64,000 nucleotides of DNA, taken from contig NZ_CP121354.1 in the NCBI RefSeq assembly GCF_029674545.1, positions 1,860,001 through 1,924,000 of the forward strand, read 5' to 3'. A program made the position numbers and the translations under genes. The stretch comes from Mesorhizobium sp. WSM4904 (GTDB lineage: Bacteria > Pseudomonadota > Alphaproteobacteria > Rhizobiales > Rhizobiaceae). Under the pieces are notes generated by a model. The model had not been told where the DNA came from and searched no databases. It was given only the letters and a program-made list of their open reading frames with translations. Shown here piece after piece: positions 17,249 through 26,565 of the stretch. Each line of letters opens with the position of its first letter. Positions within the stretch are counted from its first letter, which is position 1.

Positions 17249-18038
17249 GAGCCTTCTCCGGCTGGATTGCGCTGGTCGCGGTCGAGTTGCGATCGGCGAG
17301 ATAGTCGTGGACGACCTCGCCCAACCCGAGCGTCAGGTCGGCGGTGAAGTGGACGGCCGAGACGACCTCGAGCACCGGCAGCTTGGCCACGTCGGCCATG
17401 ACATGGGGCCGAAGGTCGAGCGCGGCCGGCGCCGTCCAGGCTTCCTTCAGCGTCACGTCGGTCAGGTAGTAGCGCACCAGCTCGCAAATGCGCGGGCTGC
17501 CGTCGACATGCGGGATGATCTTGATCAGGAAGTTGGGCGCGGCGAGCGAGGCGAGCACGGAATCGTGGTCGGCCTCGCGATGCTTGTAGCCCATGGTGCC
17601 GGTGGCGCACAGCACGCTGCCATAGTGAAGCGTGCCCACCACCACTTCGCCCTCATGCACGATCTTGGGGCTGGCGAGCTTCTTCGGAAAACCCCAGAGC
17701 TCGCGGCCGCCGGCGATCGGCGCGTCGTCGTCGAGATACATGGAATGGACATAGCCGCCATGCTGACCGCCGAAGCGCACGGGGATGACCTGGCCGGTCT
17801 CGGTATAGTCGCCGAAGCCGGTCGAATCCGGCATGCGGATGAACTCGTATTTCACCAGCGGTTCGTCGATCTCGAGCGGCTTCGGCACCACGGCTTCCAA
17901 CGCCTCGCGCGTCGTGCGGTAGGTGATGATGATGTATTCGCGGTCGAAGAAACGGTAGGGGCCGGGCGGGAAGGAAGGGTTGGTGAGCGGCATCGCATAG
18001 GCGCGCTTCACGACATCGTCGATTTCCAAGCTGTTCAC
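17241..18038 (-). CDS. adc: Acetoacetate decarboxylase
   Basis: 265 residues. The Schiff-base lysine is in [13 protein letters not shown], where the two adjacent lysines match the catalytic pair of clostridial Adc (family knowledge). Other conserved features are [11 protein letters not shown] near the N-terminus and the [14 protein letters not shown] stretch. It converts acetoacetate to acetone and CO2. It is first in a two-gene operon with the patatin and divergent from 3-hydroxybutyrate dehydrogenase, whose product is acetoacetate, so the substrate link is direct. Some homologs act on related beta-keto acids. Confidence 0.9.
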   Translation of the reverse strand: MNSLEIDDVVKRAYAMPLTNPSFPPGPYRFFDREYIIITYRTTREALEAVVPKPLEIDEPLVKYEFIRMPDSTGFGDYTETGQVIPVRFGGQHGGYVHSMYLDDDAPIAGGRELWGFPKKLASPKIVHEGEVVVGTLHYGSVLCATGTMGYKHREADHDSVLASLAAPNFLIKIIPHVDGSPRICELVRYYLTDVTLKEAWTAPAALDLRPHVMADVAKLPVLEVVSAVHFTADLTLGLGEVVHDYLADRNSTATSAIQPEKARA

Positions 18039-18089
18039 CTATCGGTTCAGGAATGACATGCGCGAGATGCGCAGGTGAGTATGTTGCAC

Positions 18090-18113
18090 GGCACCATGAC
18101 AGTGCCATGTCAT
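18090..18113. promoter_or_regulatory. Overlapping inverted repeats in the adc/bdhA divergent promoter
   Basis: ATGACA at 18096-18101 pairs with TGTCAT at 18108-18113, overlapping GGCAC (18090-18094) paired with GTGCC (18102-18106). Related CATGGCA..TGTCATG sequence recurs at about 18182-18196, closer to the bdhA start. Repeated dyads in a 214-base divergent region suggest a shared operator for both operons. No regulator gene is adjacent. Confidence 0.45.
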
Positions 18114-18252
18114 CGTCCCCGAGCGCCAGCTTCATCGTCCTCACACAGGATCACAACATTGTAATGGCAACGACATATGGCCATGGCATTGTCATGCTGC
18201 GGCGCACAAACTATGTGCCTTAGATCCCCTCCTACCTCTTGCGAGATCTCCC

Positions 18253-19041
18253 ATGGGTTCCCTGTCTTCGAAGAATGCGCTCGTCACCGGCTCGACCAGC
18301 GGTATCGGCCTGGCAATCGCCCGCGCCTTTGCCGCCGAGGGCGCCAACGTCACCATCAACGGCCTGGGCGACGCCGCGGCGATCGAGCAGGAGCGCGCCG
18401 GCATCGAGAAGGATTTCGGCGTGAAATGCCGCTATTCGAGCGCCAATATGACGGACGGCGCCGCGGTCACCGCCATGGTGCACGAGGCCGAGGAGGCATT
18501 CGGCAGCCTCGACATCCTGGTCAACAATGCCGGCATCCAGCATGTCGCGCCGATCGACGAGTTTCCCGACGACAAGTGGGAAGCGATCATCCGCATCAAC
18601 CTGCTCGCCGCCTTCTACGCCATCAAGGCGGTGCTGCCCGGCATGAAGTGCCGCAAATGGGGCCGCATCATCAACACGGCCTCGGCACACGCGCTGGTCG
18701 CCTCGCCGTTCAAATCGGCCTATGTCTCGGCCAAGCACGGCATTGCCGGCCTGACCAAGACGGTGGCGCTGGAAGTGGCGCAGGACGGCATCACCGTCAA
18801 TGCGATCGCCCCCGGCTATGTCTGGACGCCGCTGGTCGAGAAGCAGATCCCCGATACGATGAAGGCGCGCGGCATGACCGAGGAGCAGGTCAAGCACGAT
18901 GTGCTTTTAGCCGCACAGCCGACCAAGGAATTCGTCACCGTCGAGGAACTCGCGGCGCTGACGCTCTTCCTGTGCTCGGACGCCGCCAAGCAGATGACCG
19001 GCACGACCCTGCCGATGGATGGCGGCTGGACGGCGCAGTAA
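18253..19041 (+). CDS. bdhA: D-3-hydroxybutyrate dehydrogenase
   Basis: 262 residues, a classical short-chain dehydrogenase. The NAD-binding motif is TGSTSGIG, the structural NNAG motif follows, and the catalytic Ser and YxxxK are in SAYVSAKHG. The HVAPIDEFPDDKW segment and the C-terminal QMTGTTLPMDGGWTAQ match bacterial 3-hydroxybutyrate dehydrogenases closely. It oxidises D-3-hydroxybutyrate, from polyhydroxybutyrate breakdown, to acetoacetate with NAD. The neighbouring divergent acetoacetate decarboxylase supports the assignment. Rhizobia use this step to recover carbon from PHB. Confidence 0.92.
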   Translation: MGSLSSKNALVTGSTSGIGLAIARAFAAEGANVTINGLGDAAAIEQERAGIEKDFGVKCRYSSANMTDGAAVTAMVHEAEEAFGSLDILVNNAGIQHVAPIDEFPDDKWEAIIRINLLAAFYAIKAVLPGMKCRKWGRIINTASAHALVASPFKSAYVSAKHGIAGLTKTVALEVAQDGITVNAIAPGYVWTPLVEKQIPDTMKARGMTEEQVKHDVLLAAQPTKEFVTVEELAALTLFLCSDAAKQMTGTTLPMDGGWTAQ

Positions 19042-19149
19042 GCGCGCTTCCCTAAAGGGGCCCAAAACGGGGCGCTGTCGCTGCGTAAGGCTTAACTCGC
19101 GCTGCTTCGTGCTATCCTTCCCTGGCGCAGTCATTGCCGGTCCCCATGG

Positions 19150-20346
19150 CTATTGAAGTCGCCCGTAATGGCTCAGGACGAGGCCGACGGCTCCAAGCAG
19201 CACATCGTTTTCGGTGTGCTTGCCGATGATTATTCGCGTGCGCCTGTCGGGGGCGACGTCCCGCGCCTTGATTAGGGTGTGCCGTTCATAGGCCGCAATG
19301 AGCGGCGTAAGCAGGATGTCGCCGGCGAGCGCCATGCGTCCTCCGATGATGATGAGGGGCGGGTTCAGAACGGATCCAATCATGCCCAGGCCGCGGCCCG
19401 CCATTTCGGCCGTATCCTCGATCATGCGCAATGCTCCGACATCGCCCTGCTCGGCCATGCGGATCACGTCGTCCATCGTGACGCGCCGGCCCGTCACGCG
19501 CGCGATCTGCTCCAATGGCCGGTTGAAGCTGGCGTAGAGTTCCAGGCAGCCTCGATTGCCGCAGCGGCAAAGATCGCCCGATGGATCGATGCTCATGTGA
19601 CCGAACTCGCCCGCGCCGCCGGCAATTCCGGTCACGACGCGTCCGTGCTGGACGATCGCGCCGCCCACCCCGAGGTCGATCTTGAACAGCACAAAGTCCT
19701 CGTAACCGACGGCGGCGCCCCACATCATCTCGGCAATGGCGGCGCAGTTGCTTTCATTGGCGGCGAAGATCGGCTGCTCCAGCACCGGCCCAAAGACATG
19801 TCGGATGTTGACGCCAGCCCAAGTGGGAACGATGCTGGCCCGCTGGACGAAGCCTTCGGGGCTGACCGGTCCCGACACAGAAACCCCGACACCCAGGAGG
19901 CCGGACGCAGACAGGCTGTTCTCCTCGTAGCATTGCGCGATCGCCGCCTTGGTGAGCTTTGCCGCCCGGTCCGGAGGATAATCCAGGCCGAGGGGGATAA
20001 TTTTTTCAGAAATGAATGAATGTGAGACGTCGGCCACAGCGACCCGAATCTCGTCGAGACTAAGATGAACGCCGACGCAGGTGCCGGCTTCAGGATTGAG
20101 CGTCAGCGTCGCCGGCGGCCGGCCGACGCCTTTGGCCGTTTCGTCAGCCGCCGCCAGTTCCACCACGATTCCTGACTTCCTCAGACCAGTCAAAGCCGTC
20201 GAGACGGTCGATCGGGCCAAGCCGGTGAGCCGGGCGATCTGCGCGGCGGAAATGGCGCCGCGCTGGCTGAGACAGCGGACAATCAGACTTTCAGGCGTGC
20301 CCGGAGGTTGACCGTCCAGCAGCGATCTGAGCAGGCTTTTTGTCAT
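19150..20346 (-). CDS. ROK-family transcriptional repressor of the sugar operon
   Basis: 398 residues from the ATG at 20346; the frame stays open upstream to 20466, but the family start fits MTKSLLRSLL. An N-terminal winged helix-turn-helix (AAQIARLTGLARSTVSTAL) is followed by a ROK sugar-kinase-like domain. The domain carries GGAGEFGHM and the zinc-binding cluster CRCGNRGCLE, both hallmarks of ROK repressors such as NagC, Mlc and XylR. It is divergent from the operon starting at 20481, with a dyad in the shared promoter, so it very likely represses that operon until a sugar or sugar phosphate binds. Confidence 0.9.
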   Translation of the reverse strand: MTKSLLRSLLDGQPPGTPESLIVRCLSQRGAISAAQIARLTGLARSTVSTALTGLRKSGIVVELAAADETAKGVGRPPATLTLNPEAGTCVGVHLSLDEIRVAVADVSHSFISEKIIPLGLDYPPDRAAKLTKAAIAQCYEENSLSASGLLGVGVSVSGPVSPEGFVQRASIVPTWAGVNIRHVFGPVLEQPIFAANESNCAAIAEMMWGAAVGYEDFVLFKIDLGVGGAIVQHGRVVTGIAGGAGEFGHMSIDPSGDLCRCGNRGCLELYASFNRPLEQIARVTGRRVTMDDVIRMAEQGDVGALRMIEDTAEMAGRGLGMIGSVLNPPLIIIGGRMALAGDILLTPLIAAYERHTLIKARDVAPDRRTRIIIGKHTENDVLLGAVGLVLSHYGRLQ

Positions 20347-20363
20347 TTTTGTCTTAAAACTCC

Positions 20364-20404
20364 TTGACTGCCGATCGTATTTGATCATTCTAGAAAAAAC
20401 TAGA
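20364..20404 (+). promoter_or_regulatory. Candidate promoter and operator of the sugar ABC operon
   Basis: TTGACT at 20364-20369 is a good -35 box, followed after about 16-17 bases by a weak -10 near CATTCTA (20386-20392). Immediately after, TCTAG (20389-20393) and CTAGA (20400-20404) form an inverted repeat around six A residues. A ROK repressor bound there would overlap the -10. The box assignment is by eye. Confidence 0.45.
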
Positions 20405-20480
20405 GACCTTCTGCGATCCGTGGGTGGTCTCGACGAAACGGTCGTGATGAACCGTGCTGAAATCAAATGGGAGTGAGACG

Positions 20481-21746
20481 ATGAGATATCTGAGGGCGAC
20501 CCTTGTCGCTACGGCGGCATTTGCCTTTCTTGCAAACACGGCACTCGCCGAGCCGAAGACCAATCTGCTCCACCAATGGGCGACCGGATCGGACGCGCAG
20601 GCCATCGCCAAGCTTGGCGAGATGTTCGAGGCGAAGGGTGGAAAGTGGCAACAGACCTCGATCGCCGGCCATACCGCCAACACGCTTGCCAAGCTGCGCG
20701 CCGACGTGATCGCAGGCAATGCTCCCCCGGCGGTTCAGCTCAAGGGTCCCGAGATCGCCGAATGGAACAAGACCGGCATGACCGCCGATCTGGATGATCT
20801 CGCGAAGGCTGAGAATTGGGAGAAGGTGGTGGCGCCGGAATTGCTGCCGGTGATGAAGCCGAGCGGCAAGTGGGTGGCGGCACCCATGAACATCCACCGC
20901 ATCAACTGGATATGGGCATCGCCAAAAGTCATGCAGGCCGCCGGCGTGACGGAAGTTCCGAAGACCTGGGCGGAATTCAACGCAGCCTGCGACAAGATCG
21001 TGGCCACCGGCAAGATCTGCATCTCGCACTCGACCGCCGATTGGACCGATTCCACCGTCTTCGAAGTCGTCGTCTACGGCCAGGACCTCGACCTCTATCG
21101 CAAGGCCTTCGTCGAAGGCAGCGTCGACGCCATGCGCAGCGACGGCATGGTCAAGGCCTTCGAGCAATTCCGCATCATGACGTCCAAGTACATGGACCCC
21201 GGCATGAACGGCCGCGACTGGGATTCGATGTCGGCTCTCGTCGGGCGCGGCGAGGCGGCGTTCCACATCATGGGCGACTGGACGATCGGCTTGCTCACCG
21301 CCGCCGGCTTCAAGGAGGGCACGGATTATGTCTGCGCCCAGGCGCCGACCGACTGGGGCAAGCCCGGCTTCATCCTGAACTCCGATTCCGTCGTGTTCTT
21401 CCAGCAGAAGGATCCCGACTATGTGGAGGGCCAGAAGCTGCTCGCCAGCACCATCCTGTCGCCGGAGTTCCAGACCGTCTTCAACCAGGCCAAGGGCTCG
21501 ATCCCGGCGCGCCTCGACGTCGATCTGTCGAAGGGCTTCAATCCCTGCCAGCAGAAGTCCCAGAAGGACCTGCAGGCCTCGATCGAGGCGGGCACGCTGG
21601 TCCGCTCGATGGCCCACAACATGACCATCCCGCAAAAGGTCCGCGGCGCCATCATGGACACGATCACCGAATTCGTCGCGACGCCGGACATGTCCGCCAA
21701 GGATGCGGCCAACGCCATGGCCGACGCCGCCGAAGCGCAGGAATGA
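20481..21746 (+). CDS. Sugar ABC transporter, periplasmic binding protein
   Basis: 421 residues. The ATG at 20481 follows GGGAG by 7-8 bases. A signal peptide covers residues 1-22 or 23 (cut after TALA). The mature part is a family 1 carbohydrate-binding protein, beginning LLHQWATGSDAQAI and with the WTDSTVFE and MGDWTIG segments seen in glucose/mannose-type binding proteins of proteobacteria (GtsA-like). It delivers a sugar or polyol to the permeases at 21802-23626. First gene of the operon. Confidence 0.88.
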   Translation: MRYLRATLVATAAFAFLANTALAEPKTNLLHQWATGSDAQAIAKLGEMFEAKGGKWQQTSIAGHTANTLAKLRADVIAGNAPPAVQLKGPEIAEWNKTGMTADLDDLAKAENWEKVVAPELLPVMKPSGKWVAAPMNIHRINWIWASPKVMQAAGVTEVPKTWAEFNAACDKIVATGKICISHSTADWTDSTVFEVVVYGQDLDLYRKAFVEGSVDAMRSDGMVKAFEQFRIMTSKYMDPGMNGRDWDSMSALVGRGEAAFHIMGDWTIGLLTAAGFKEGTDYVCAQAPTDWGKPGFILNSDSVVFFQQKDPDYVEGQKLLASTILSPEFQTVFNQAKGSIPARLDVDLSKGFNPCQQKSQKDLQASIEAGTLVRSMAHNMTIPQKVRGAIMDTITEFVATPDMSAKDAANAMADAAEAQE

Positions 21747-21801
21747 GGCGCGAAGGGCGCCGGCGCGACATCGCGCCGGCGCCCGGCCGGCAGGAAGCCC
21801 A

Positions 21802-22737
21802 ATGTCCATCCACGACCTTTCCGTTCCGATAGCCGTGCCCGCCCGCTCGTGGCGTGATCGTCTGGGATCGATCGTGCCGATCCTCGTGCTCGCCCCTTCG
21901 CTCGCGGCGAGCTTCGTCTATGTCTTCGTGTTCACGGGCTGGACGCTCTATCTGTCGCTGTCCGACTCGACACTTTTGCCGAGCTACGGCCTTACGGGCC
22001 TCGACAACTACGCGTCGCTCTGGTCCAACCGGCGCTGGAACATCGCCTACACCAACCTTTTCCTCTTCAGCGGCTTCTATATCGTGGGCTCCATGGCGGT
22101 CGGGCTGCTGCTGGCCATCCTGATCGACCAGCGCGTGCGCGGCGAGGCGGTGTGGCGGACGATCTTCCTCTACCCGCTGGCGGTTTCCTTCATCGTCACC
22201 GGCACCGTCTGGAGCTGGCTCTACAATCCGGTCGACGGCATCCAGGCGCTGGTGCGCGGGCTGGGCTGGAGCGACTTCAGCTTCGCGCTCACCAGCGATC
22301 GCAACCACGCGATCTATGCGGTGATCATCACCGGCGTCTGGCAGTCTTCCGGTTTCGCCATGGCACTCTTTCTGGCCGGCCTACGCTCGGTCGATCCGGA
22401 TCTGGTGAAGGCGGCGCAGATCGACGGCGCATCGGTCGTGCGCACCTACAGGAAGGTCATTCTGCCAACCATCGCGCCGATCTTCCTTGCGGTCGCCGTC
22501 ATCCAGATCCAGTTCGCCATCAAGACGTTCGACCTCGTCGCCGCCCTGACCCGCGGCGGGCCGGGCATCTCGACCACGTTCCCCGCCATCTACGTCTACG
22601 ATCTGATGTTCCAGCGTGGCGAGATCGGCGAGGGCGCGGCGGCCGCGGTCATGATGCTGGCGGCGCTTGCCGTGGTGCTGGTGCCCTATTCGCTGTGGGT
22701 GGTGTGGCGCCGCCGGGCGGAGGCAGGAAATGGCTGA
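21802..22737 (+). CDS. Sugar ABC transporter permease (MalF/GtsB type)
   Basis: 311 residues from the ATG at 21802, preceded by AGGAAG. Six membrane segments are expected. The EAA loop that contacts the ATPase is visible as VDPDLVKAAQIDGASVVRTYRKVILP. It forms the channel with the next gene, whose start lies 8 bases inside its 3' end. Together with the binding protein and ATPase it is a complete CUT1-type sugar importer. Confidence 0.9.
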   Translation: MSIHDLSVPIAVPARSWRDRLGSIVPILVLAPSLAASFVYVFVFTGWTLYLSLSDSTLLPSYGLTGLDNYASLWSNRRWNIAYTNLFLFSGFYIVGSMAVGLLLAILIDQRVRGEAVWRTIFLYPLAVSFIVTGTVWSWLYNPVDGIQALVRGLGWSDFSFALTSDRNHAIYAVIITGVWQSSGFAMALFLAGLRSVDPDLVKAAQIDGASVVRTYRKVILPTIAPIFLAVAVIQIQFAIKTFDLVAALTRGGPGISTTFPAIYVYDLMFQRGEIGEGAAAAVMMLAALAVVLVPYSLWVVWRRRAEAGNG

Positions 22738-23626
22738 ACTGGCCGCCGCCATCGACCTGGAAGCGGCTGCAGCGAGCCGCAGGCACTTCTGGAGCCGGTT
22801 CGCAATCTATGGCCTGCTGACGGTCTTCGCCGCAATCTATCTGATCCCGCTGCTCGTGGTCGTCTTCAATTCCTTCCGCGAGCAGGCGGAGATCGCGCGC
22901 GACGGGCTCATCTCGCTGCCAAAGACCTTCCGGCTGGAGGCATGGGCGCAGGCCTGGAGCACTTATTGCATCGCCGGCACCTGCCAGGGGATGCAACGGA
23001 ATTTCCTGAACTCACTGTGGATGACCATTCCGGCGACGATCATTTCCACGCTGCTCGGCGCCGTGAACGGCTACGTGCTGTCCAAATGGCGCTTCAAGGG
23101 CTCGGAGGTCCTGTTCACCCTGATGCTGCTCGGTGTCTTCATGCCGGGGCAGATCGCGCTGATGCCCTGGGCATTCGTTCTTGGAAAGCTCGGTCTGACC
23201 AACTCGACCTACGGCCTGATCCTGGTGCATGTCGTCCAGGGAATTTCCTTCACCACCCTGTTCTGCCGCAACTACTATGTCGGCATCCCCGACGACCTGA
23301 TCAAGGCGGCGCGCATCGACGGCGCCGGCTTCTGGCGGATTTTCTGGAAGATCATAATACCGCTGTCGCCGCCCATTCTGATCGTGACCGTCATCTGGCA
23401 GTTCACCGGCATCTGGAACGAGTATCTGTTCGGCGTGGTCTTCACGTCCGGCCAGGCGCAGCCGATCACAGCCGCGCTCGTCGCGCTGACGGCGAGCGGA
23501 ACGACCGCCCGCAGCTACGACGTGATGAGCGCCGCCGTGCTGATCGGCGCGCTGCCGCCGCTCATGATCTATCTCTTTGGCGGCAAGTACTTCGTTCGCG
23601 GTCTGACACAGGGCGCCATCAAATGA
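22730..23626 (+). CDS. Sugar ABC transporter permease (MalG/GtsC type)
   Basis: 298 residues. The ATG at 22730 overlaps the previous gene by 8 bases and follows AGG closely. Six membrane helices are expected. The EAA loop is IPDDLIKAARIDGAGFWRIFWKIIIPLS. The loop GTCQGMQRNFLNS near residue 90 is typical of glucose/mannitol-type MalG relatives. Its stop overlaps the ATPase start (ATGA). Confidence 0.9.
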   Translation: MAELAAAIDLEAAAASRRHFWSRFAIYGLLTVFAAIYLIPLLVVVFNSFREQAEIARDGLISLPKTFRLEAWAQAWSTYCIAGTCQGMQRNFLNSLWMTIPATIISTLLGAVNGYVLSKWRFKGSEVLFTLMLLGVFMPGQIALMPWAFVLGKLGLTNSTYGLILVHVVQGISFTTLFCRNYYVGIPDDLIKAARIDGAGFWRIFWKIIIPLSPPILIVTVIWQFTGIWNEYLFGVVFTSGQAQPITAALVALTASGTTARSYDVMSAAVLIGALPPLMIYLFGGKYFVRGLTQGAIK

Positions 23627-24744
23627 CGAGCCAATCCCTATCCGCCCTGACCATTCGCAATCTCTACAAGAGCTACGGCGCCGTGGACGTCTTGAAGGGC
23701 ATCAACCTCGAAGCGCAGCCGGGAGAGTTCATCGCTCTCGTCGGACCTTCCGGTTGCGGCAAGTCCACCCTGCTTGCCTTGGTCGCCGGACTTGAAAGCG
23801 TGACGTCGGGTGAAATCCGCATCGGCAACCGGCTGGTCAATTCCGTGCCGCCAAAGGACCGCGACATCGCCATGGTGTTCCAGTCCTATGCGCTCTACCC
23901 GACCATGACCGTGCGCCAGAACATAACCTTCGGCATGGAGAGCCGCGGCGTGCCGAAGGCCGATCAGGCCGACGCCGTCAAGCACGTCGCGGCGCTGCTG
24001 CAGATCGAGGCGCTGCTTGGCCGCAAGCCCGGGCAACTCTCCGGCGGTCAACGCCAGCGGGTCGCCATGGGCCGGGCGCTGGTGCGGGACCCGAAGCTTT
24101 TCCTGTTCGACGAGCCGCTTTCCAACCTCGATGCCAAGCTGCGCGTCGACATGCGCACCGAGATCAAGAAGCTGCACAACCGTGTCGGCAAGACCACGGT
24201 CTATGTCACCCACGACCAGGTGGAGGCGATGACGCTCGCTTCGCGCATTGCCGTCATGCATCAGGGGTCGGTGCAGCAGTTCGACGCCGCGCAGATGATC
24301 TACAGCCGCCCCGCCAACATGTTCGTCGCGGGCTTCATGGGCTCGCCGGCGATGAATTTCATTCCCGCCGAGCTCGGCGACGCGGCGGGCCGGCCCTGCG
24401 TCACGGTTCGGACCGCGGATGGCGGCACCGCAGCGTTGGAACTTGCCCAGCCGGTGCCGGCCGGCGCGCCGAGGAACGTCGTGCTTGGCGTGCGGCCGGA
24501 ACATATTTACCGCTTTTCGGACGACTTGAAGCACCGCAAGCGCGCCATCGCGGCGGTGAAGGCCCCGGTCGAGCTGGTCGAGCCCACGGGTGCCGAGACC
24601 CTGGCGGTACTTCGCTTCGGCGATCTCGAAGTCACCGGCCGTTTCGACCCGGACGGCGCCCCCCGGATGGGCGAGACAATGACGCTCGGCATCGACATGG
24701 CGCGGGCTTGCCTCTTCGATCCGACGACCCAATCCCTTCTTTGA
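23623..24744 (+). CDS. Sugar ABC transporter ATPase (MalK/UgpC type)
   Basis: 373 residues. Walker A is GPSGCGKST, the Q-loop is FQSYALYP, the signature is LSGGQRQR, Walker B is [12 protein letters not shown] and the switch His is in VTHDQ. The C-terminal third (from about residue 240) is an OB-type regulatory domain as in MalK/UgpC. The ATG overlaps the previous stop as ATGA. It energises import through the permeases at 21802-23626. Confidence 0.93.
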   Translation: MTSQSLSALTIRNLYKSYGAVDVLKGINLEAQPGEFIALVGPSGCGKSTLLALVAGLESVTSGEIRIGNRLVNSVPPKDRDIAMVFQSYALYPTMTVRQNITFGMESRGVPKADQADAVKHVAALLQIEALLGRKPGQLSGGQRQRVAMGRALVRDPKLFLFDEPLSNLDAKLRVDMRTEIKKLHNRVGKTTVYVTHDQVEAMTLASRIAVMHQGSVQQFDAAQMIYSRPANMFVAGFMGSPAMNFIPAELGDAAGRPCVTVRTADGGTAALELAQPVPAGAPRNVVLGVRPEHIYRFSDDLKHRKRAIAAVKAPVELVEPTGAETLAVLRFGDLEVTGRFDPDGAPRMGETMTLGIDMARACLFDPTTQSLL

Positions 24745-25523
24745 AAGCTCAGCCTTTGACATTCGCCACCTATCCAAGCCTCGCAGACCGTGTCGTGCTG
24801 ATCACCGGAGGAGCCTCTGGGATCGGCGCCGAAATGGTTCGCACCTTCGCGGCCAACGCGGCGCGAGTGGCCTTTCTCGACATTCAGGAAGCGGCCGGCC
24901 GGGAACTGAAGGCGGAGCTTGCGGGCGCCGCGCGCCACGCGCCCCTGTTCCTGCCATGCGATGTGACCGACATCGCGGCCCTGCGCGCAGCGATCGAGAA
25001 TGTGCGGGAAAAGGCCGGGCCGGTTGCTGTCCTGGTGAACAACGCCGCCAATGATGACCGCCACGCAGTCGCTGAAGTGACGCCGGACTACTGGGATCAT
25101 GCCCAAAACGTCAATCTGAAGCATCAGTTCTTCGCCGCCCAGGCCGTCCATCCGCAGATGAAGTCGCTGGGCTTTGGCTCCATCATCAACCTTTCCTCGA
25201 CCTCCTGGCGCTTCGGCGCCGACCAGATGACCGCCTATGCCACGGCCAAGGCCGCGATCATCGGCATGACGCGGTCGCTGGCCCGCGCCTTCGGTCCCGA
25301 CAATATCCGCGTCAACGCCATCGAGCCGGGCGCCGTGATCACCGAGCGGCAGCGCCGTCTTTGGTACACGACGCCGGAGTCCGTCGATCAGATGGTCGGG
25401 CGCCAGTTGATCAGGCGGGTTCTGCTGGCCGACGAGATCGCCCGCACGGCGCTTTTTCTCGCCGCCGACGACAGCCGCATGATCACCAAGCAATCCATCA
25501 CCGTCGATGCGGGCCTGCGCTGA
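24741..25523 (+). CDS. Short-chain dehydrogenase, sugar operon (SDR 1)
   Basis: About 260 residues if started at the TTG at 24741, which overlaps the ATPase stop as TTGA. An ATG at 24708 inside the ATPase gene is the alternative; no ribosome site decides it. The NAD(P) motif is TGGASGIG, followed by VNNAAN, the catalytic Ser in LSSTSW, and YATAK as the Tyr-Lys pair. The VNAIEPGAVITERQRRLW segment resembles sugar/aldose 1-dehydrogenases such as L-rhamnose or galactose dehydrogenases (inference). Likely oxidises the imported sugar in the cytosol. Confidence 0.82.
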   Translation: MKAQPLTFATYPSLADRVVLITGGASGIGAEMVRTFAANAARVAFLDIQEAAGRELKAELAGAARHAPLFLPCDVTDIAALRAAIENVREKAGPVAVLVNNAANDDRHAVAEVTPDYWDHAQNVNLKHQFFAAQAVHPQMKSLGFGSIINLSSTSWRFGADQMTAYATAKAAIIGMTRSLARAFGPDNIRVNAIEPGAVITERQRRLWYTTPESVDQMVGRQLIRRVLLADEIARTALFLAADDSRMITKQSITVDAGLR

Positions 25524-25563
25524 TGCAGGTTCTCCGTCTCCCCTCGTTGGATCGGCTGGCCTG

Positions 25564-26565
25564 ATGCTCCGCGTTGGTTTGAACCCCTATGGGCTTACCT
25601 ATCATCTTGGGCTGCAGGGCCGCGGCACGCCGCGCGCCAACCCCAAGGGCGCGGGGCTCGAAGGCTTCATCGCCCTGGCCGAGGAGCTCGGCGCACGCAC
25701 GCTCGAGATCTACGATCCATGGCTGGCGGAAATGTCCGATTCCGGCCTGACCGCCCTGAAGGAGCGGCTCGACGGGCTTGGGATGACACCCGTCGTCAGC
25801 GCCGGGCTCAATATGATGGGGCCGCTGGAGAGCGCGTTCCGTTCCGCCCGCGCGCTCGGCGCGAGGACCATCCGGCTCGGCCTGACACCGGTTCTGTGCG
25901 GTGACCGCAATGCCTGGGGCGACAAATGGGGCGAGCTCAACGCCTCGATCAGGTCGGCGCTTCAGCAATGGGGGCCGCGGGCCGAAGCCGAAGGCCGCGT
26001 GCTCGCGATCGAGAACCATCAGGATTTCGGCAGCGCCGAGCTGGTGGCGTTCTGCGAGACGGGCGGGCGAGGGGTCGGCATCACGTTCGACACCGGCAAT
26101 ACGTTTCCCGTCGCCGAGGCGCCGCTCGACTTCACCCGCCGCATCGCGCCCTATGTGCGACATGTCCACCTGAAGGACTACCGCGTTCAGTTCACGGGCG
26201 AAGGATATCGGCTCGTGCGCTGCGCCATCGGCGACGGCGCCGTGCCCTTCAGCGACCTCGCGGCCCTGCTCGGCGACATGCACGACGAACTCACCGCCGT
26301 GCTCGAGCCGGGTGCGCTCGAGGCGCGCCATGTGCGCTTTCTTCTCGACGACTGGTGGAACGGCTATCCGCCGAAAACCGCGCGCGAATTCGCCGCCTGC
26401 CTTGCCGCCGCGCAAAAGAATCGCCTGCCCGACGATGCCGATTTCCGCACCCCCTGGGAGCGCGGGGACGACGGCGCCCTGGTTTCCTACGAGCTCGACA
26501 TGATCCGGCGTAGCGCCGCCAACATGAAGGAGCTCGGCCTCATGACTCTGGAGAACCCCTCATGA
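25564..26565 (+). CDS. Sugar isomerase/epimerase-like TIM-barrel protein
   Basis: 333 residues from the ATG at 25564. The fold is the AP-endonuclease-2 / xylose-isomerase-like TIM barrel. Metal-ligand positions are suggested by AIENHQDFGS (Glu), TFDTGNTF (Asp), HVHLKDYRV (His) and AVLEPG (Glu). Such enzymes isomerise or epimerise keto-sugars, or act as dehydratases or lactone-handling proteins. It overlaps the next gene by ATGA. The three flanking dehydrogenases imply an oxidative sugar pathway in which this enzyme performs the non-redox step. The exact reaction cannot be inferred. Confidence 0.8.
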   Translation: MLRVGLNPYGLTYHLGLQGRGTPRANPKGAGLEGFIALAEELGARTLEIYDPWLAEMSDSGLTALKERLDGLGMTPVVSAGLNMMGPLESAFRSARALGARTIRLGLTPVLCGDRNAWGDKWGELNASIRSALQQWGPRAEAEGRVLAIENHQDFGSAELVAFCETGGRGVGITFDTGNTFPVAEAPLDFTRRIAPYVRHVHLKDYRVQFTGEGYRLVRCAIGDGAVPFSDLAALLGDMHDELTAVLEPGALEARHVRFLLDDWWNGYPPKTAREFAACLAAAQKNRLPDDADFRTPWERGDDGALVSYELDMIRRSAANMKELGLMTLENPS

